DNA from: an uncultured Sphingomonadaceae bacterium
Lineage (GTDB): Bacteria; Pseudomonadota; Alphaproteobacteria; Sphingomonadales; Sphingomonadaceae
NCBI GenBank assembly: GCA_947497085.1
Contig: CANMFE010000002.1
Coordinates: 731,462-795,461 of the forward strand
DNA: 64,000 nt
Reading direction: 5' to 3'
Position 1 is the stretch's first letter. The number at the start of each line of letters is the position of its first letter. The notes beneath the pieces were generated by a model. The model was not told the origin of the DNA and ran no database searches. It saw only the letters and a list, made by a program, of their open reading frames with translations. A program made the position numbers and the translations under genes. Below are positions 45,335-54,500 of this stretch, piece by piece.

Positions 45335-46759
45335 ATGGGCATGAAGTCATTTTTAGCGGACCGTTTCCCGGCAATGGCAAAGCATCTTGCTGTGTTTAAA
45401 TCAAGTTGGGCTGATCAGACAGAACGACAGCAAAACGAAAAGCCGCAGAGCGACCATGAATTCCTGCCCGCTGCGCTTGAGATTATGGAAAAGCCAGCCA
45501 GTCCCGGCATGCGCAAACTGTTGCTCGTGCTCTGCAGTCTTTTTGCCATAGCGTTGCTTTGGTCCTTTATTGGCAAAGTGGATGTGGTCGCGACCGCATC
45601 CGGCAAAGTCGCACCTTCTTCATCGAGCAAAGTTATTCAGCCAATGGAGATCGGTTCGATCCGCGCGATCCATGTCAAAAATGGCCAACGCGTCAAAAAA
45701 GGGCAGCTGCTGGTCGAGCTTGATCCGACCATGACAAGTGCTGATGAAGCGCTATCTAGCCAGACATTGCTGTCCGCGGACATTATTCGTGCGCGTGATA
45801 CAGCGCTCTATAATTACCTTAGCGGACGGTCGACGCGGTTTATAGCGCCGTCAGGCACTTCGGCGGAAGTAGCCGCGACGCAGCAACGCTATATCAATAC
45901 CTCCATTGCAGAATATGAAGCCGAGAAGGCAAGCCTAATTCAGCAACGCGCGGAACGCAGTGCAGAGCTAGCTGGCGCACAGGCAGAGATAACTAAGTTG
46001 CAACAAACGCTGCCATTGCTCGACAAGCAGTTGGCGGCGCGCAAGGAGCTTGCCGACAAGGGGTATTTCTCGCGGCTCAAGCTGCTGGAGTTCGAACAGC
46101 TGCGCGTTGAGCATATTCAGAATATTGAAGTGCAAGAGGCGGGTGCAGACCGCGCCCGCGCCGCAATCGGTAATCTGGATGCACAGATTGCGCGGCTACG
46201 CGCCTCTTTCGGGCGCGGGGCAGTGGCGGAGCAGGCCGAGGCACAGGACCGCAGCGCCATGGCGGCGGAGGAGCTGAAAAAATCCGCGCGGCGTCAGGAG
46301 TTCCAGAAAATCCGTTCACCTGTTGACGGGACGGTGCAGCAGTTGACGCTGACCACCGTGGGCGGTGTGGTCCAGCCAGCCGAACCGATTATGGTGATTG
46401 TCCCCGATGAAGCCGATGTCATTGTCAATGCGCAGATACTGAACAAGGATATCGGCTTTATTCATGAGGGGCAGCCGGTCAGGGTCAAGCTGGAGGCGTA
46501 TAATTTCACCGACTATGGCCTTATCAAAGGCGTGGTGGACAATATCTCGCGCGATGCGATACAGGATGAGAAACTGGGGCTGGTCTATGCCGCACGGATC
46601 CGGCTGAAACAGCATCATATTGTAGTCAATGGCACGGCCCAGCCAATTGGTCCAGGGCTTCAGGTGCAGGCCGAAATCAAGACCGGTGAACGCCGCATTA
46701 TCGATTACCTCCTGTCGCCCATCGCCAAGACTTTGGATGAAGCCGGGCGGGAACGCTAA
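45335..46759 (+). CDS. Type I secretion periplasmic adaptor, HlyD-like
   Basis: A 474-residue membrane-fusion protein that connects the HlyB-like transporter to a TolC-type outer-membrane channel. One transmembrane helix (about 60-80, KLLLVLCSLFAIALLWSFIG) follows a cytoplasmic N terminus. Next are half of the lipoyl domain (IQPMEIGSIRAIHVKNGQRV), a long coiled coil (about 150-320) and the second lipoyl/beta-barrel part ending with the HlyD-type GLQVQAEIKTGERRIIDYLL. It is co-transcribed with hlyB-like (two-base gap). No tolC homologue is in the window, so the outer-membrane component must be encoded elsewhere. Confidence 0.95.
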   Translation: MGMKSFLADRFPAMAKHLAVFKSSWADQTERQQNEKPQSDHEFLPAALEIMEKPASPGMRKLLLVLCSLFAIALLWSFIGKVDVVATASGKVAPSSSSKVIQPMEIGSIRAIHVKNGQRVKKGQLLVELDPTMTSADEALSSQTLLSADIIRARDTALYNYLSGRSTRFIAPSGTSAEVAATQQRYINTSIAEYEAEKASLIQQRAERSAELAGAQAEITKLQQTLPLLDKQLAARKELADKGYFSRLKLLEFEQLRVEHIQNIEVQEAGADRARAAIGNLDAQIARLRASFGRGAVAEQAEAQDRSAMAAEELKKSARRQEFQKIRSPVDGTVQQLTLTTVGGVVQPAEPIMVIVPDEADVIVNAQILNKDIGFIHEGQPVRVKLEAYNFTDYGLIKGVVDNISRDAIQDEKLGLVYAARIRLKQHHIVVNGTAQPIGPGLQVQAEIKTGERRIIDYLLSPIAKTLDEAGRER

Positions 46760-46919
46760 CATGGAAATTGTGCACAGGTCGTAAGGCGCGGATTTGTGCA
46801 TAAAACGCCGTTATAGACCTGATTTGCAATGTAAATTACTGATATCACATCTTGCACCTTCCCTGGAGTTATGGGAGTAAGTAAGGGTTAAGTCCCTTAT
46901 ATCAGAAAGAATATTCCCC

Positions 46920-47060
46920 ATGTTCATCCACCCCAAATGCCTAATGGAAGCGGCTTTGGGGCGGTGCATAGGTGCTTTGCCTGCACTGGATTTACCCGTG
47001 TGTGATTCGTTTTTCATGGCCGTAGCTGCCATGGCCGGCGACAGTGGGGTGAAGGCATGA
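46920..47060 (+). CDS. Possible 46-residue leader ORF overlapping the Sel1-like gene
   Basis: An open frame from ATG 46920 to TGA 47058-47060 whose stop overlaps the next gene's ATG (47057) as ATGA, the signature of translational coupling. The peptide has no recognised motif; its end reads FFMAVAAMAGDSGVKA. No strong ribosome-binding site precedes it. The spacer from 46760 to here holds a small TAAGGG/CCCTTA hairpin at about 46882-46900 and otherwise no gene. It could be a coupling leader or chance. Confidence 0.3.
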   Translation: MFIHPKCLMEAALGRCIGALPALDLPVCDSFFMAVAAMAGDSGVKA

Positions 47061-47485
47061 AATACCGGCCCACATATCGCTCCCACTTCATGGCTATCCG
47101 CACATGGTTTGTGGCGGCGATGGCAGCTTGCGTGATGGCAGGATGCGTCACCATGCCCTCCAGCTATGCCGGGATAGACCTGCAGGCAGTGCCCGCAGGC
47201 AAAGAAGCGGGTGAAATCCAGTCCCTCGCCCGCCGCGCACAGGCAGGCGACAAATATGCGCAGCTCGAACTTGGCATCCGCTATGAGGAGGGGGATGGCG
47301 TGGAGCGAAATCTGACCCGCGCGAAGAAGCTTTACAAGGCTGCGGCGAGCGATGATGGCGGTAAAATCTGGGTCTACTCCCCGCCCGTGGGTAATGGCAC
47401 ATCGGGCCGGGTTATTCCTGTCGATGCAGGACCGAAACGATATGGGCTGGCTGAGGCGAAAGTGCGGTTGGGGAGGTTGGAGTGA
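47057..47485 (+). CDS. Sel1-repeat lipoprotein
   Basis: A 142-residue predicted lipoprotein (VAAMAACVMAGCVTM lipobox, Cys about residue 30). One Sel1-like repeat covers AQAGDKYAQLELGIRYEEGDGVERNL and continues through the ARKLY-type end (TRAKKLYKAAA). Sel1 repeats form helical pairs that bind partner proteins. The start has GAAGG upstream; ATG 47090 is an alternative. The stop overlaps the GTG of the next gene by four bases. Its last codons (EAKVRLGRLE and stop) recur at 50829-50861 before the second small membrane gene, so the gene's 3' end was copied in a duplication. It is the first complete gene of the RTX module. Confidence 0.75.
   Translation: MKYRPTYRSHFMAIRTWFVAAMAACVMAGCVTMPSSYAGIDLQAVPAGKEAGEIQSLARRAQAGDKYAQLELGIRYEEGDGVERNLTRAKKLYKAAASDDGGKIWVYSPPVGNGTSGRVIPVDAGPKRYGLAEAKVRLGRLE
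47445..47485 (+). repeat. 41-bp repeat, copy 1 (end of the Sel1 gene)
   Basis: GGCTGGCTGAGGCGAAAGTG and the following 21 bases match 50821-50861 at 37 of 41 positions. In this copy it encodes the C-terminal tail of the Sel1-like lipoprotein together with its stop codon, and it contains the ribosome-binding site (GGGGAGG) of the next gene. Confidence 0.9.
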
Positions 47486-48198
47486 GTAAAATAGAGTTTA
47501 TTATATTTGCTACAATGGCCATTGTATTTGGTTTTGTAGTATATAATTTTTCAGAAATATCTTCTTATGAAGAAGGTGGCGTTATTTTTCTGCCAAAAGA
47601 AAATCCTGTTTATAGATTTAATATAGAGAATGAATATTTTGTACATAGAGCAAATTTGATAGTTGTTGATTATAAAGGCGGGCATGTTGAAAGAAGATTA
47701 AAAGAGGAGCGAAGTTTTAATAAGTCTGTTAAAGAGAACAATAATTTATTGTTAATTGGTTTGCGTGCTGAAGGCGGTCAATATTTGGATGAACAAATTG
47801 TAGCGTTTGATACAGATGAATCTGACCTTACCTGGTCTCGTTGGGGTGAAAAAGTATATCCTGACACCGGATTAGAGCGGTACGGTCTGTCTTATCGACC
47901 AAGCGTAGTGCCGGGTCGTCCGGAAGCGCTTTGGAAGCGTGTTTACGTTAAGAAAAATGTTGAGAGGCATGAATTTATCATTGCCTGCTTACCACCGATT
48001 GGGCCTGGTTCCATATCCCCTCCTGAAACTTGCGGCATGAATTTAATGTTGGATTTCGGGGGCGGCAAGGATTCGGTCTTGGTGAAAGTTTCTATGGCTG
48101 AGGGTAAGATAAAAGATTGGCGTATTATAGAACGGTTTGTCAAAGAATTTTTAAAGGCAAGAGTAAGCCGTGTGACTGGAGATAAAAATGAACGGTAG
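47482..48198 (+). CDS. AT-rich single-TM protein upstream of the truncated RTX paralogue
   Basis: A 238-residue protein beginning at GTG 47482 behind GGGGAGG and overlapping the Sel1 stop. Residues 5-25 form one membrane helix (EFIIFATMAIVFGFVVYNFS). The remaining ~210 residues are soluble and probably periplasmic. The C-terminal part has two Cys (IIACLPPIGPGSI...ETCGMNL) and ends in charged helices (KDWRIIERFVKEFLKARV). I recognise no family. Base composition is much more AT-rich than hlyB-hlyD. It overlaps the 880-residue gene by 11 bp. Its position and topology match the 217-residue protein at 50858, although the sequences do not resemble each other. An immunity or partner role is possible but unproven. 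Confidence 0.7.
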   Translation: MSKIEFIIFATMAIVFGFVVYNFSEISSYEEGGVIFLPKENPVYRFNIENEYFVHRANLIVVDYKGGHVERRLKEERSFNKSVKENNNLLLIGLRAEGGQYLDEQIVAFDTDESDLTWSRWGEKVYPDTGLERYGLSYRPSVVPGRPEALWKRVYVKKNVERHEFIIACLPPIGPGSISPPETCGMNLMLDFGGGKDSVLVKVSMAEGKIKDWRIIERFVKEFLKARVSRVTGDKNER

Positions 48199-50830
48199 TG
48201 GTATATATTCGGAGCAGTTTAAGGCAGATCTCGATAATGCGGTAAAGTCGGCACGCTCAAATATTGGCAGTAGATTTAGAGACAAGGGCTTTGATGCGAA
48301 CCGTGCCAAGGCATATTATGATATTGCGGCTGCTTTGCGCCGTGAAGCCCAGAGGATAGCTGATGCAGGTATTACGAGTCGTTCTGAGGGTTTTGTTTAT
48401 CAGGACCTTCTAGAGTCGGCAAAGTTATTAGAATCACAGGCCGAGATTACCACAGGTTCTGGGGAAGCTGGTGCGGGCGCAATCCTGGGAAACTTGAACG
48501 CAATACAAAAAGCTAAAATTAGCGGACTATACAACTTAGGCTTAGAAGAATTTTCATGGGAAATAGTAGATAGCACCATCAGTTATTTTGAAGTAATAGC
48601 AACTGATGGTACATTTGGTGCATTCAAGCAAATATCACCAAACCATATCAAGGCTGTCGATGGCATCGTTTGGCAAAGCAAGGGCTTAATGAACGTATTT
48701 CCGGGTACTGGGCTTGGAATTGACTACCGATTCCTAGATGCAACTTCTTTGGTGTGGCAGAGCGCATATTCAACTGATAAAATATTTAAGGCCCTCACTG
48801 GCCAACATTTTGGTCCAACCGATTATGGACGTCATGGTGGATATGAGGTTGCTGCTGCATATGCCTTTGCGACCTCTATGGGAGGACTGAGTCTTGGAAA
48901 CACTCCGATAAATTTTGGTTTTAGTGATGCTGCTATTGCAGGATATTCCAATGGAGTAATTTCAAGCGGCACAGGGTTTGAATATTTTATAGATGAGTTT
49001 GACCGTCGGATTATAATCGATACGACGAGTCAAAAGTGGGTCTGGGTCGAAAATGATATTTCTTCACTCACATGGTATGAAGAAGTAGGCTCATCGCTGC
49101 TCACTTCAGGTGTAGTACCAAGTTTTCTTTCGCCTTTCGCTGATATTTCCGTGCTACCAGCGGGTCCATCTGGAGCATTGCAAATACAAATAAATTGGAA
49201 AACAGATGGGAATATCTATGGAGCCGACGCATTGCTGGACTATACAGGTTTTGGCTTTGGGCCTGGTGGCACGCGTGTGCGGTTTGCTGAGACAAGACCC
49301 GATGGCTCTCCCAATCCGTATTATATACTTGGAGCCACAGTACAGATTTCAATCGAAGATTATCAAGGTTTATATGGGCAATCCACTAGTCCGGCATATG
49401 GCTTCACAAATCAAAGCTTGGCGGCAAATGGCAATACAATAGTTGATAACGTGACCATAGTTGTCACGGGGGATACCGCAACTGCACATATATCTACGTT
49501 TGAACAAAGCGGTGATGGAAGTATTGCTTCAAAAGGCTATACCACTATTACAACCAATGAAGATGGATCAGTTGCTATAGAGGCGCACTCGGAGGAGGAA
49601 GGGACGAGGTTACTTAACCTACTAGAGGCGGATCGTATAAAGAAGCAATTGGATGCTGCGGCTAATGCTGCTGAAAATAGTGATGACGGTGGCTTGGCTA
49701 GCTTAGGTGCCGAAGATATTTCTGTTTCTATAAGTGAAATACCTTTACTTGATGCCGATATAATAGGAGATGAAATATCAGTTGATTTAGGCGTTGCCGT
49801 TCCAGAACCAGTTATACAGATTGATCCAGTTACTGGTGCCATCTTACCTTCAAACGTTAGGCTAAAGCGTTTGCAAGATGGCAGTATTATTAAAACAGAT
49901 AGCATTGGCCGCCATGTAGAATTTATTTATGCTACGAACTCTGATGGCATTCCAGTAAATGCTGCAGGCGATGCTATTTTGGACGCAGACGGTAATATTC
50001 GGACGGATATTACTGATACTGCGCCTGTTGTTGCGCAGACAAATATAACGGACGGCCTTGGTTCAAATGGCAAGGGTGGCGTAACGGTTCAGCAACAAAT
50101 CGACCCGGTTACCAAGAGGCCTGTTTCAACTGATATCAAGATAAATGGGAACCCCATCGGTATCGAATTTTCAGACGTGGGTTCGATATTGGGTCAGCAG
50201 CTGGGTTACCGGATAGCGGGCAATAATGCGGTGCTGGGCGTGGCAACATCTGCGTTGTTGCAAACGGTGGGTGACAATCTGGGTGATGTGCTCGACGGCA
50301 TTGTTGGCAACCAGTCAGCAACGCAGGCCACCAAGGATGCATTCTCGACTTTTGGCCCGGAACTTCTTGAAAATCTGAAGTCTGCTGGCGTTGGTGCCGT
50401 ATCTCCCTTCCTGACAGCGGAGCTGATCAATGCTCTTGGCGTTGAAGGCTTTGGCGGTGAGCTGCTGAATACAGGTGCCAATGTGGTCATTGGCGAAATA
50501 CTGAACAATATCGTTGCAGGTGTAGCCAATCCCTTTACCGGGATTGCCAACCCGGCGGCGATCGGTACGGCAATCGGCTCTTTCCTTGGCAACAAATTGG
50601 CCAATGAAGTCATTACATTTGAAACAATTGGAGGCCAGATCGGATCTGCTGTTGGTGCATCAATCGCCGGCATATTCAATGCAGGGATTATGGAGACAGT
50701 TTATGCACCCCCCGAACTGATCTGTGATAGAGTGGTGGCCAATGACAATGATGCCTGGCCGCGCACGGACGGCTGTGAACAGTGGCGGTATCATGGCGGA
50801 TATGGCACAGCGGCGCTAATGGTTGGTTGA
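48188..50830 (+). CDS. Truncated paralogue of the giant RTX protein (880 aa, no RTX repeats)
   Basis: An 880-residue protein. Residues 1 to about 650 are unlike the giant protein and unlike anything I can name. From about residue 655 (INGNPIGIEFSDVGSILGQQ) to about 835 it matches residues ~425-600 of the giant (ISDNPLLIEFSDFGGIVGAQ): a glycine/alanine-rich, membrane-active-looking domain with FLTAELINALGVEGFGGELL and ANPFTGIANPAAIGTAIGSF. Then it diverges and ends after about 45 residues (ICDRVVANDNDAW). It has no GGxGxDxUx repeats and no C-terminal secretion region, so export by the type I system is doubtful. It may be a silent donor copy. A GGAG site precedes the ATG. Confidence 0.7.
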   Translation: MNGSGIYSEQFKADLDNAVKSARSNIGSRFRDKGFDANRAKAYYDIAAALRREAQRIADAGITSRSEGFVYQDLLESAKLLESQAEITTGSGEAGAGAILGNLNAIQKAKISGLYNLGLEEFSWEIVDSTISYFEVIATDGTFGAFKQISPNHIKAVDGIVWQSKGLMNVFPGTGLGIDYRFLDATSLVWQSAYSTDKIFKALTGQHFGPTDYGRHGGYEVAAAYAFATSMGGLSLGNTPINFGFSDAAIAGYSNGVISSGTGFEYFIDEFDRRIIIDTTSQKWVWVENDISSLTWYEEVGSSLLTSGVVPSFLSPFADISVLPAGPSGALQIQINWKTDGNIYGADALLDYTGFGFGPGGTRVRFAETRPDGSPNPYYILGATVQISIEDYQGLYGQSTSPAYGFTNQSLAANGNTIVDNVTIVVTGDTATAHISTFEQSGDGSIASKGYTTITTNEDGSVAIEAHSEEEGTRLLNLLEADRIKKQLDAAANAAENSDDGGLASLGAEDISVSISEIPLLDADIIGDEISVDLGVAVPEPVIQIDPVTGAILPSNVRLKRLQDGSIIKTDSIGRHVEFIYATNSDGIPVNAAGDAILDADGNIRTDITDTAPVVAQTNITDGLGSNGKGGVTVQQQIDPVTKRPVSTDIKINGNPIGIEFSDVGSILGQQLGYRIAGNNAVLGVATSALLQTVGDNLGDVLDGIVGNQSATQATKDAFSTFGPELLENLKSAGVGAVSPFLTAELINALGVEGFGGELLNTGANVVIGEILNNIVAGVANPFTGIANPAAIGTAIGSFLGNKLANEVITFETIGGQIGSAVGASIAGIFNAGIMETVYAPPELICDRVVANDNDAWPRTDGCEQWRYHGGYGTAALMVG
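50381..50650 (+). repeat. Direct repeat, copy 1 (shared domain of the RTX paralogues)
   Basis: This segment matches 53007-53276, offset 2626 bases. I count seven mismatches over 50391-50630, and 50438-50568 is identical over 131 bases. The offset keeps both genes in the same frame. Similarity at protein level continues upstream to about 50150, but with much more nucleotide divergence, which suggests recent gene conversion or duplication of this part only. Confidence 0.92.
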
Positions 50831-50861
50831 GGCGAAGGTGCGGTTGGGGAGGTTGGAATGA
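50821..50861 (+). repeat. 41-bp repeat, copy 2 (orphan end of the Sel1 gene)
   Basis: It matches 47445-47485 at 37 of 41 positions. Read in the Sel1 frame it still encodes EAKVRLGRLE followed by TGA, but no Sel1 gene precedes it here. It supplies GGGGAGG for the 50858 gene, whose ATG overlaps the vestigial TGA exactly as GTG overlaps the stop in copy 1. This is a remnant of a tandem duplication. Confidence 0.88.
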
Positions 50862-51511
50862 AGGCCAGGCAAGGGTGTTTAGTTGTTGTTTTTGTGCTCA
50901 TAACAATTCTTATTGCGAATTATATTCATTCGCTGGCTGCAAAATCCTATGCGCGCGACCTATGTCAGAATAGTGGTGGATTGCGAATCTCAAAGATAAT
51001 TCCAAAAAACTCCAGTATAGCTGCCATAAAACACGGCGTTAACTGGGATGGCAATAAGATCGTATTGAAAGACTATACTCTTGCGAACTGCAATGAAGAT
51101 CTATTATGTGAGTTTAAAAATTATAAATATAAATTAAAATTCTCAGACTATGAAGATGAAAAGTATGGTGAAGATATAGATAATATCTATGCTTTTTTTT
51201 ACAGCCCTGTAGCTGTATCTGAAAATAAATTTTTCCCTCAAGTAAAATCCATATATTGGAATATAGTAAATATAAAAAATAACCAATCAATATCAAGCTA
51301 TAGACAAGTAGGATATAATGGAAGCTATTTATATTACAAATTATGGATAAAAGGATTAAAGGTCGCTGGCATAGACTATGATTCCTACGGAGTTTGTAGG
51401 CAGAGTAGTTATGATATCGGACTGGGGGATGTTTTGTTATCTGATCCAGAGGATGTGTTTGACGCTCTTGAGCGCAGGTCTAATAAATTAGGAGGTATAA
51501 ATGCCCAGTAG
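50858..51511 (+). CDS. AT-rich single-TM protein upstream of the giant RTX gene
   Basis: A 217-residue protein with one N-terminal membrane helix (CLVVVFVLITILIANYIHSL) and a ~190-residue, probably periplasmic domain rich in Tyr, Asn, Lys and Ser, with several Cys (LCQNSGG, ANCNEDLLC, VCRQ). It is unlike its positional counterpart at 47482 in sequence, and no family is recognised. The middle of the gene (about 51100-51350) is the most AT-rich coding sequence in the window, suggesting foreign origin. The ATG uses the GGGGAGG of the orphan Sel1 tail. Its 3' end overlaps the giant gene by 11 bp, the same overlap as in the upstream module. Possible immunity or secretion-partner protein by position only. 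Confidence 0.7.
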   Translation: MKARQGCLVVVFVLITILIANYIHSLAAKSYARDLCQNSGGLRISKIIPKNSSIAAIKHGVNWDGNKIVLKDYTLANCNEDLLCEFKNYKYKLKFSDYEDEKYGEDIDNIYAFFYSPVAVSENKFFPQVKSIYWNIVNIKNNQSISSYRQVGYNGSYLYYKLWIKGLKVAGIDYDSYGVCRQSSYDIGLGDVLLSDPEDVFDALERRSNKLGGINAQ

Positions 51512-54500
51512 TCCAAGGTTTGGTGATTTCACCGGTGAAATAGTTCTTGCTGATTTGGGCTACAGGACAAGCACATTGAGGCGCGGGCAGACTCGAACGG
51601 CACTTGCAAGGGCGCTTGAGCATGAGAATCATCTCAACAGGCTTCAGATTCCGCAAACTGGATTTGATTACTCAGTTGATGAGCTTGCTAACAGATTCCG
51701 AGTGGTTCTTTCTACAGGCGACCCAGAGAGCGTGGGCTTGTTGGGGCAAGGGATTTCTGTGGGTGAAACTGCCACAGGCCTCCAAGCAGTAATACTTCAA
51801 GATATAGCAACACAGAAATATTTTATATCTGTATCTGGTGTATCTACTGATTCCGAACTTCGAAATACATATTTTCTAGTCAATGATATTGGGTTTCAAA
51901 TTGAGTGGTCCCAAGATTTAGTAGATTTTATTGGCTTAGCATCCTCATTAGAAGACAAAAGCCAAGGCATATTTTTTGAACAAGCCTATACTCACTCCGG
52001 CGGATTTTCTGCTGTATTTGGAGCTGATCTTTGGAATTTTAACCAATCCGGTGAGAGGATATTTGGGTCAGTAGTCGCTTTTCAAGGATTGGGAGCTAAT
52101 AATGAACCTTTATATAGGGGTGAATTATTAGAAAACTATTTGAAAGAAGGCGGGTATGATAGTAGTTGGGGTGATATAATTACAAATTTAAGTAGTTATA
52201 TGGGCAGTGACACTATATTTGATGATAATTACGGACATGTCAGCTTTGGGTATGATCACGTATCAGAAATGTATTATGAATCTGGATCACCAGCGGATTC
52301 TGCACAAGGCATTAGATTCGAATATTTTAGTGCATTTGACCCTCTTGCGGTAAAAACTGATCATAGCTTGAAAGCTGTATACAATAATTCTATTGCGCAT
52401 AAATTTGAATTACCTGAAAATTCATCTCGTGCACCAAGTACTTTTTTAAGTAAAATTAATTATAGGCAATATTATAAACCAATATCAAAAATAATATATA
52501 TCTCTATTTTAGATGATAATGGTGTTTCTATAGGCACAAGAACTTACTTGTTAGAGGTTGGAAAAGAACCTGTAATTCAATCATATATTATATATAATTA
52601 TAAAAAAGATAACAATGGTGAATATATTAAAGATTCTTTAGGTAGAAAGATTGCGTTAGGTGACACGGTCTATTCTGCTGAAACAGATTTAACTGTGATT
52701 AGAAACTATGATGAGGAAGTGCCTGAGGGTTCACCGAATCCGGATATTAGCTCTGTCAATATTAAAATTTCTGATAACCCATTGCTAATTGAATTTTCAG
52801 ATTTCGGTGGAATTGTTGGTGCGCAACTAGGCTATCGGATTGCTGGTAATAATGCGGTTTTGGGTGTAGCATCATCAGCTTTGCTGCAGACGCTAGGAGA
52901 TAATCTAGGGGACGTACTTGATGGGGTTATTGATGGCGGTTCACTCGAGAATTCTATTGATACAGCCTTCTCAGAGTTTGGCGATGAACTTCTTACCAAT
53001 CTAAAATCCGCAGGTGTTGGTGCCGTATCTTCCTTCCTGACGGCAGAGCTGATCAATGCTCTGGGCGTTGAAGGCTTTGGCGGTGAGCTGCTGAATACAG
53101 GTGCCAATGTGGTCATTGGCGAAATACTGAACAATATCGTTGCAGGTGTAGCCAATCCCTTTACCGGGATTGCCAACCCGGCGGCGATCGGTACCGCAAT
53201 CGGTTCGTTCCTTGGCAACAAATTGGCCAATGAAGTCATTACATTTGAAACAATTGGCGGGCAGATCGGGTCCGCGGTGGGGTCTTCTCTTGCCATTCTT
53301 GGCGCAACATTGCTGGCAGGCGGTCCTCCGGGATTGGTGATTGCCGCTGTCGCGGCCTTTGTTGGTAACATACTTGGCGGCCTGATCGGTTCGATTTTCG
53401 GCGGGACGCCGCGATCGGGGGCGGATGCAAGGTGGGATGAAGCCGAAGGACGCTTTGTTGTCGACAATGCCTATTCGCGCAAGGGCGGATCGAAGGAAAC
53501 CGCCGAAGCCATGGCGGCTACCGTTGCCGAAACTTTCAACGTGGTGCTGGACGCGACCGGTGGCCGCCTGGAAAATCCGAACAATATCACCACTGGCAAT
53601 TACGGGATGCGCAAATCGGATTTCGTATACCGCCCGACATCAACGCGCAGCAAGCGGGCTATCACCTACCGGATTTCCTCCAAGCAGGAAGGCGCGTTTG
53701 AGAATATTACCGGTTATGGCATCTTCAAAGGCCTGGCTGATCCCGACTTCAAAATCATTGGCGGGTCCAACTATGTGAAGCGCGCCGTTTATGCCACGTT
53801 TGAACAGGGCGGCATGAGTGCCACCAATTATGACAATGCGGTGCTTATGGGCAATATCGCCTCGGCACAGGCCTATGAGAATTATCTGGCCAACAGCGCG
53901 GTTGTTAACGCGATTGTGGCGGGCGAACCGGACAGCGTGTTTGCGATTGAAACGGCCATCACATTGGCCCGCGCAGTTGAGCTGGGCCTCACCAAGCGCC
54001 ACCGTGCCGACTGGTTTGGCGGCTTTGGCGCATTGCTGGAGGAAGCGGAAACCAATGTTGCCAATATGGACTTTGGCTTTGACTATGATCCGTTCAGTGA
54101 CCAGATCAGCCGTGTAATCGGCGTGGGCGATTTTGTGCTGGGCGACAGCATCGACATTGCTGGTCAGACCACCATTGAAGCGGGAGATGGCGTGGATGTC
54201 ATCGACCTGCGCTCAGGCAAGCTGACGGATCAAACGGGCTATACGGTCAATGGCCATCTGAACGACGATATCGCGCATTCGGGCGTGGATTTTAACCCGC
54301 GAAATACTGGGGGCATTCCTATTAGCGCCAATGCGCGGCGCAAGACATTCGGCATTGTGACCACGGCTGACTCGGTGGCGGGTGAGACTGAGAGCTTTGA
54401 GGTTGCCTTGTCCGAAGGGGATGGCCTGAGCCTTGTTGGACCGGCGGCGAATGTCACTATTGTCGAGCAGAATGAAGCGCCGCACTTGATGGTCGGGCGC

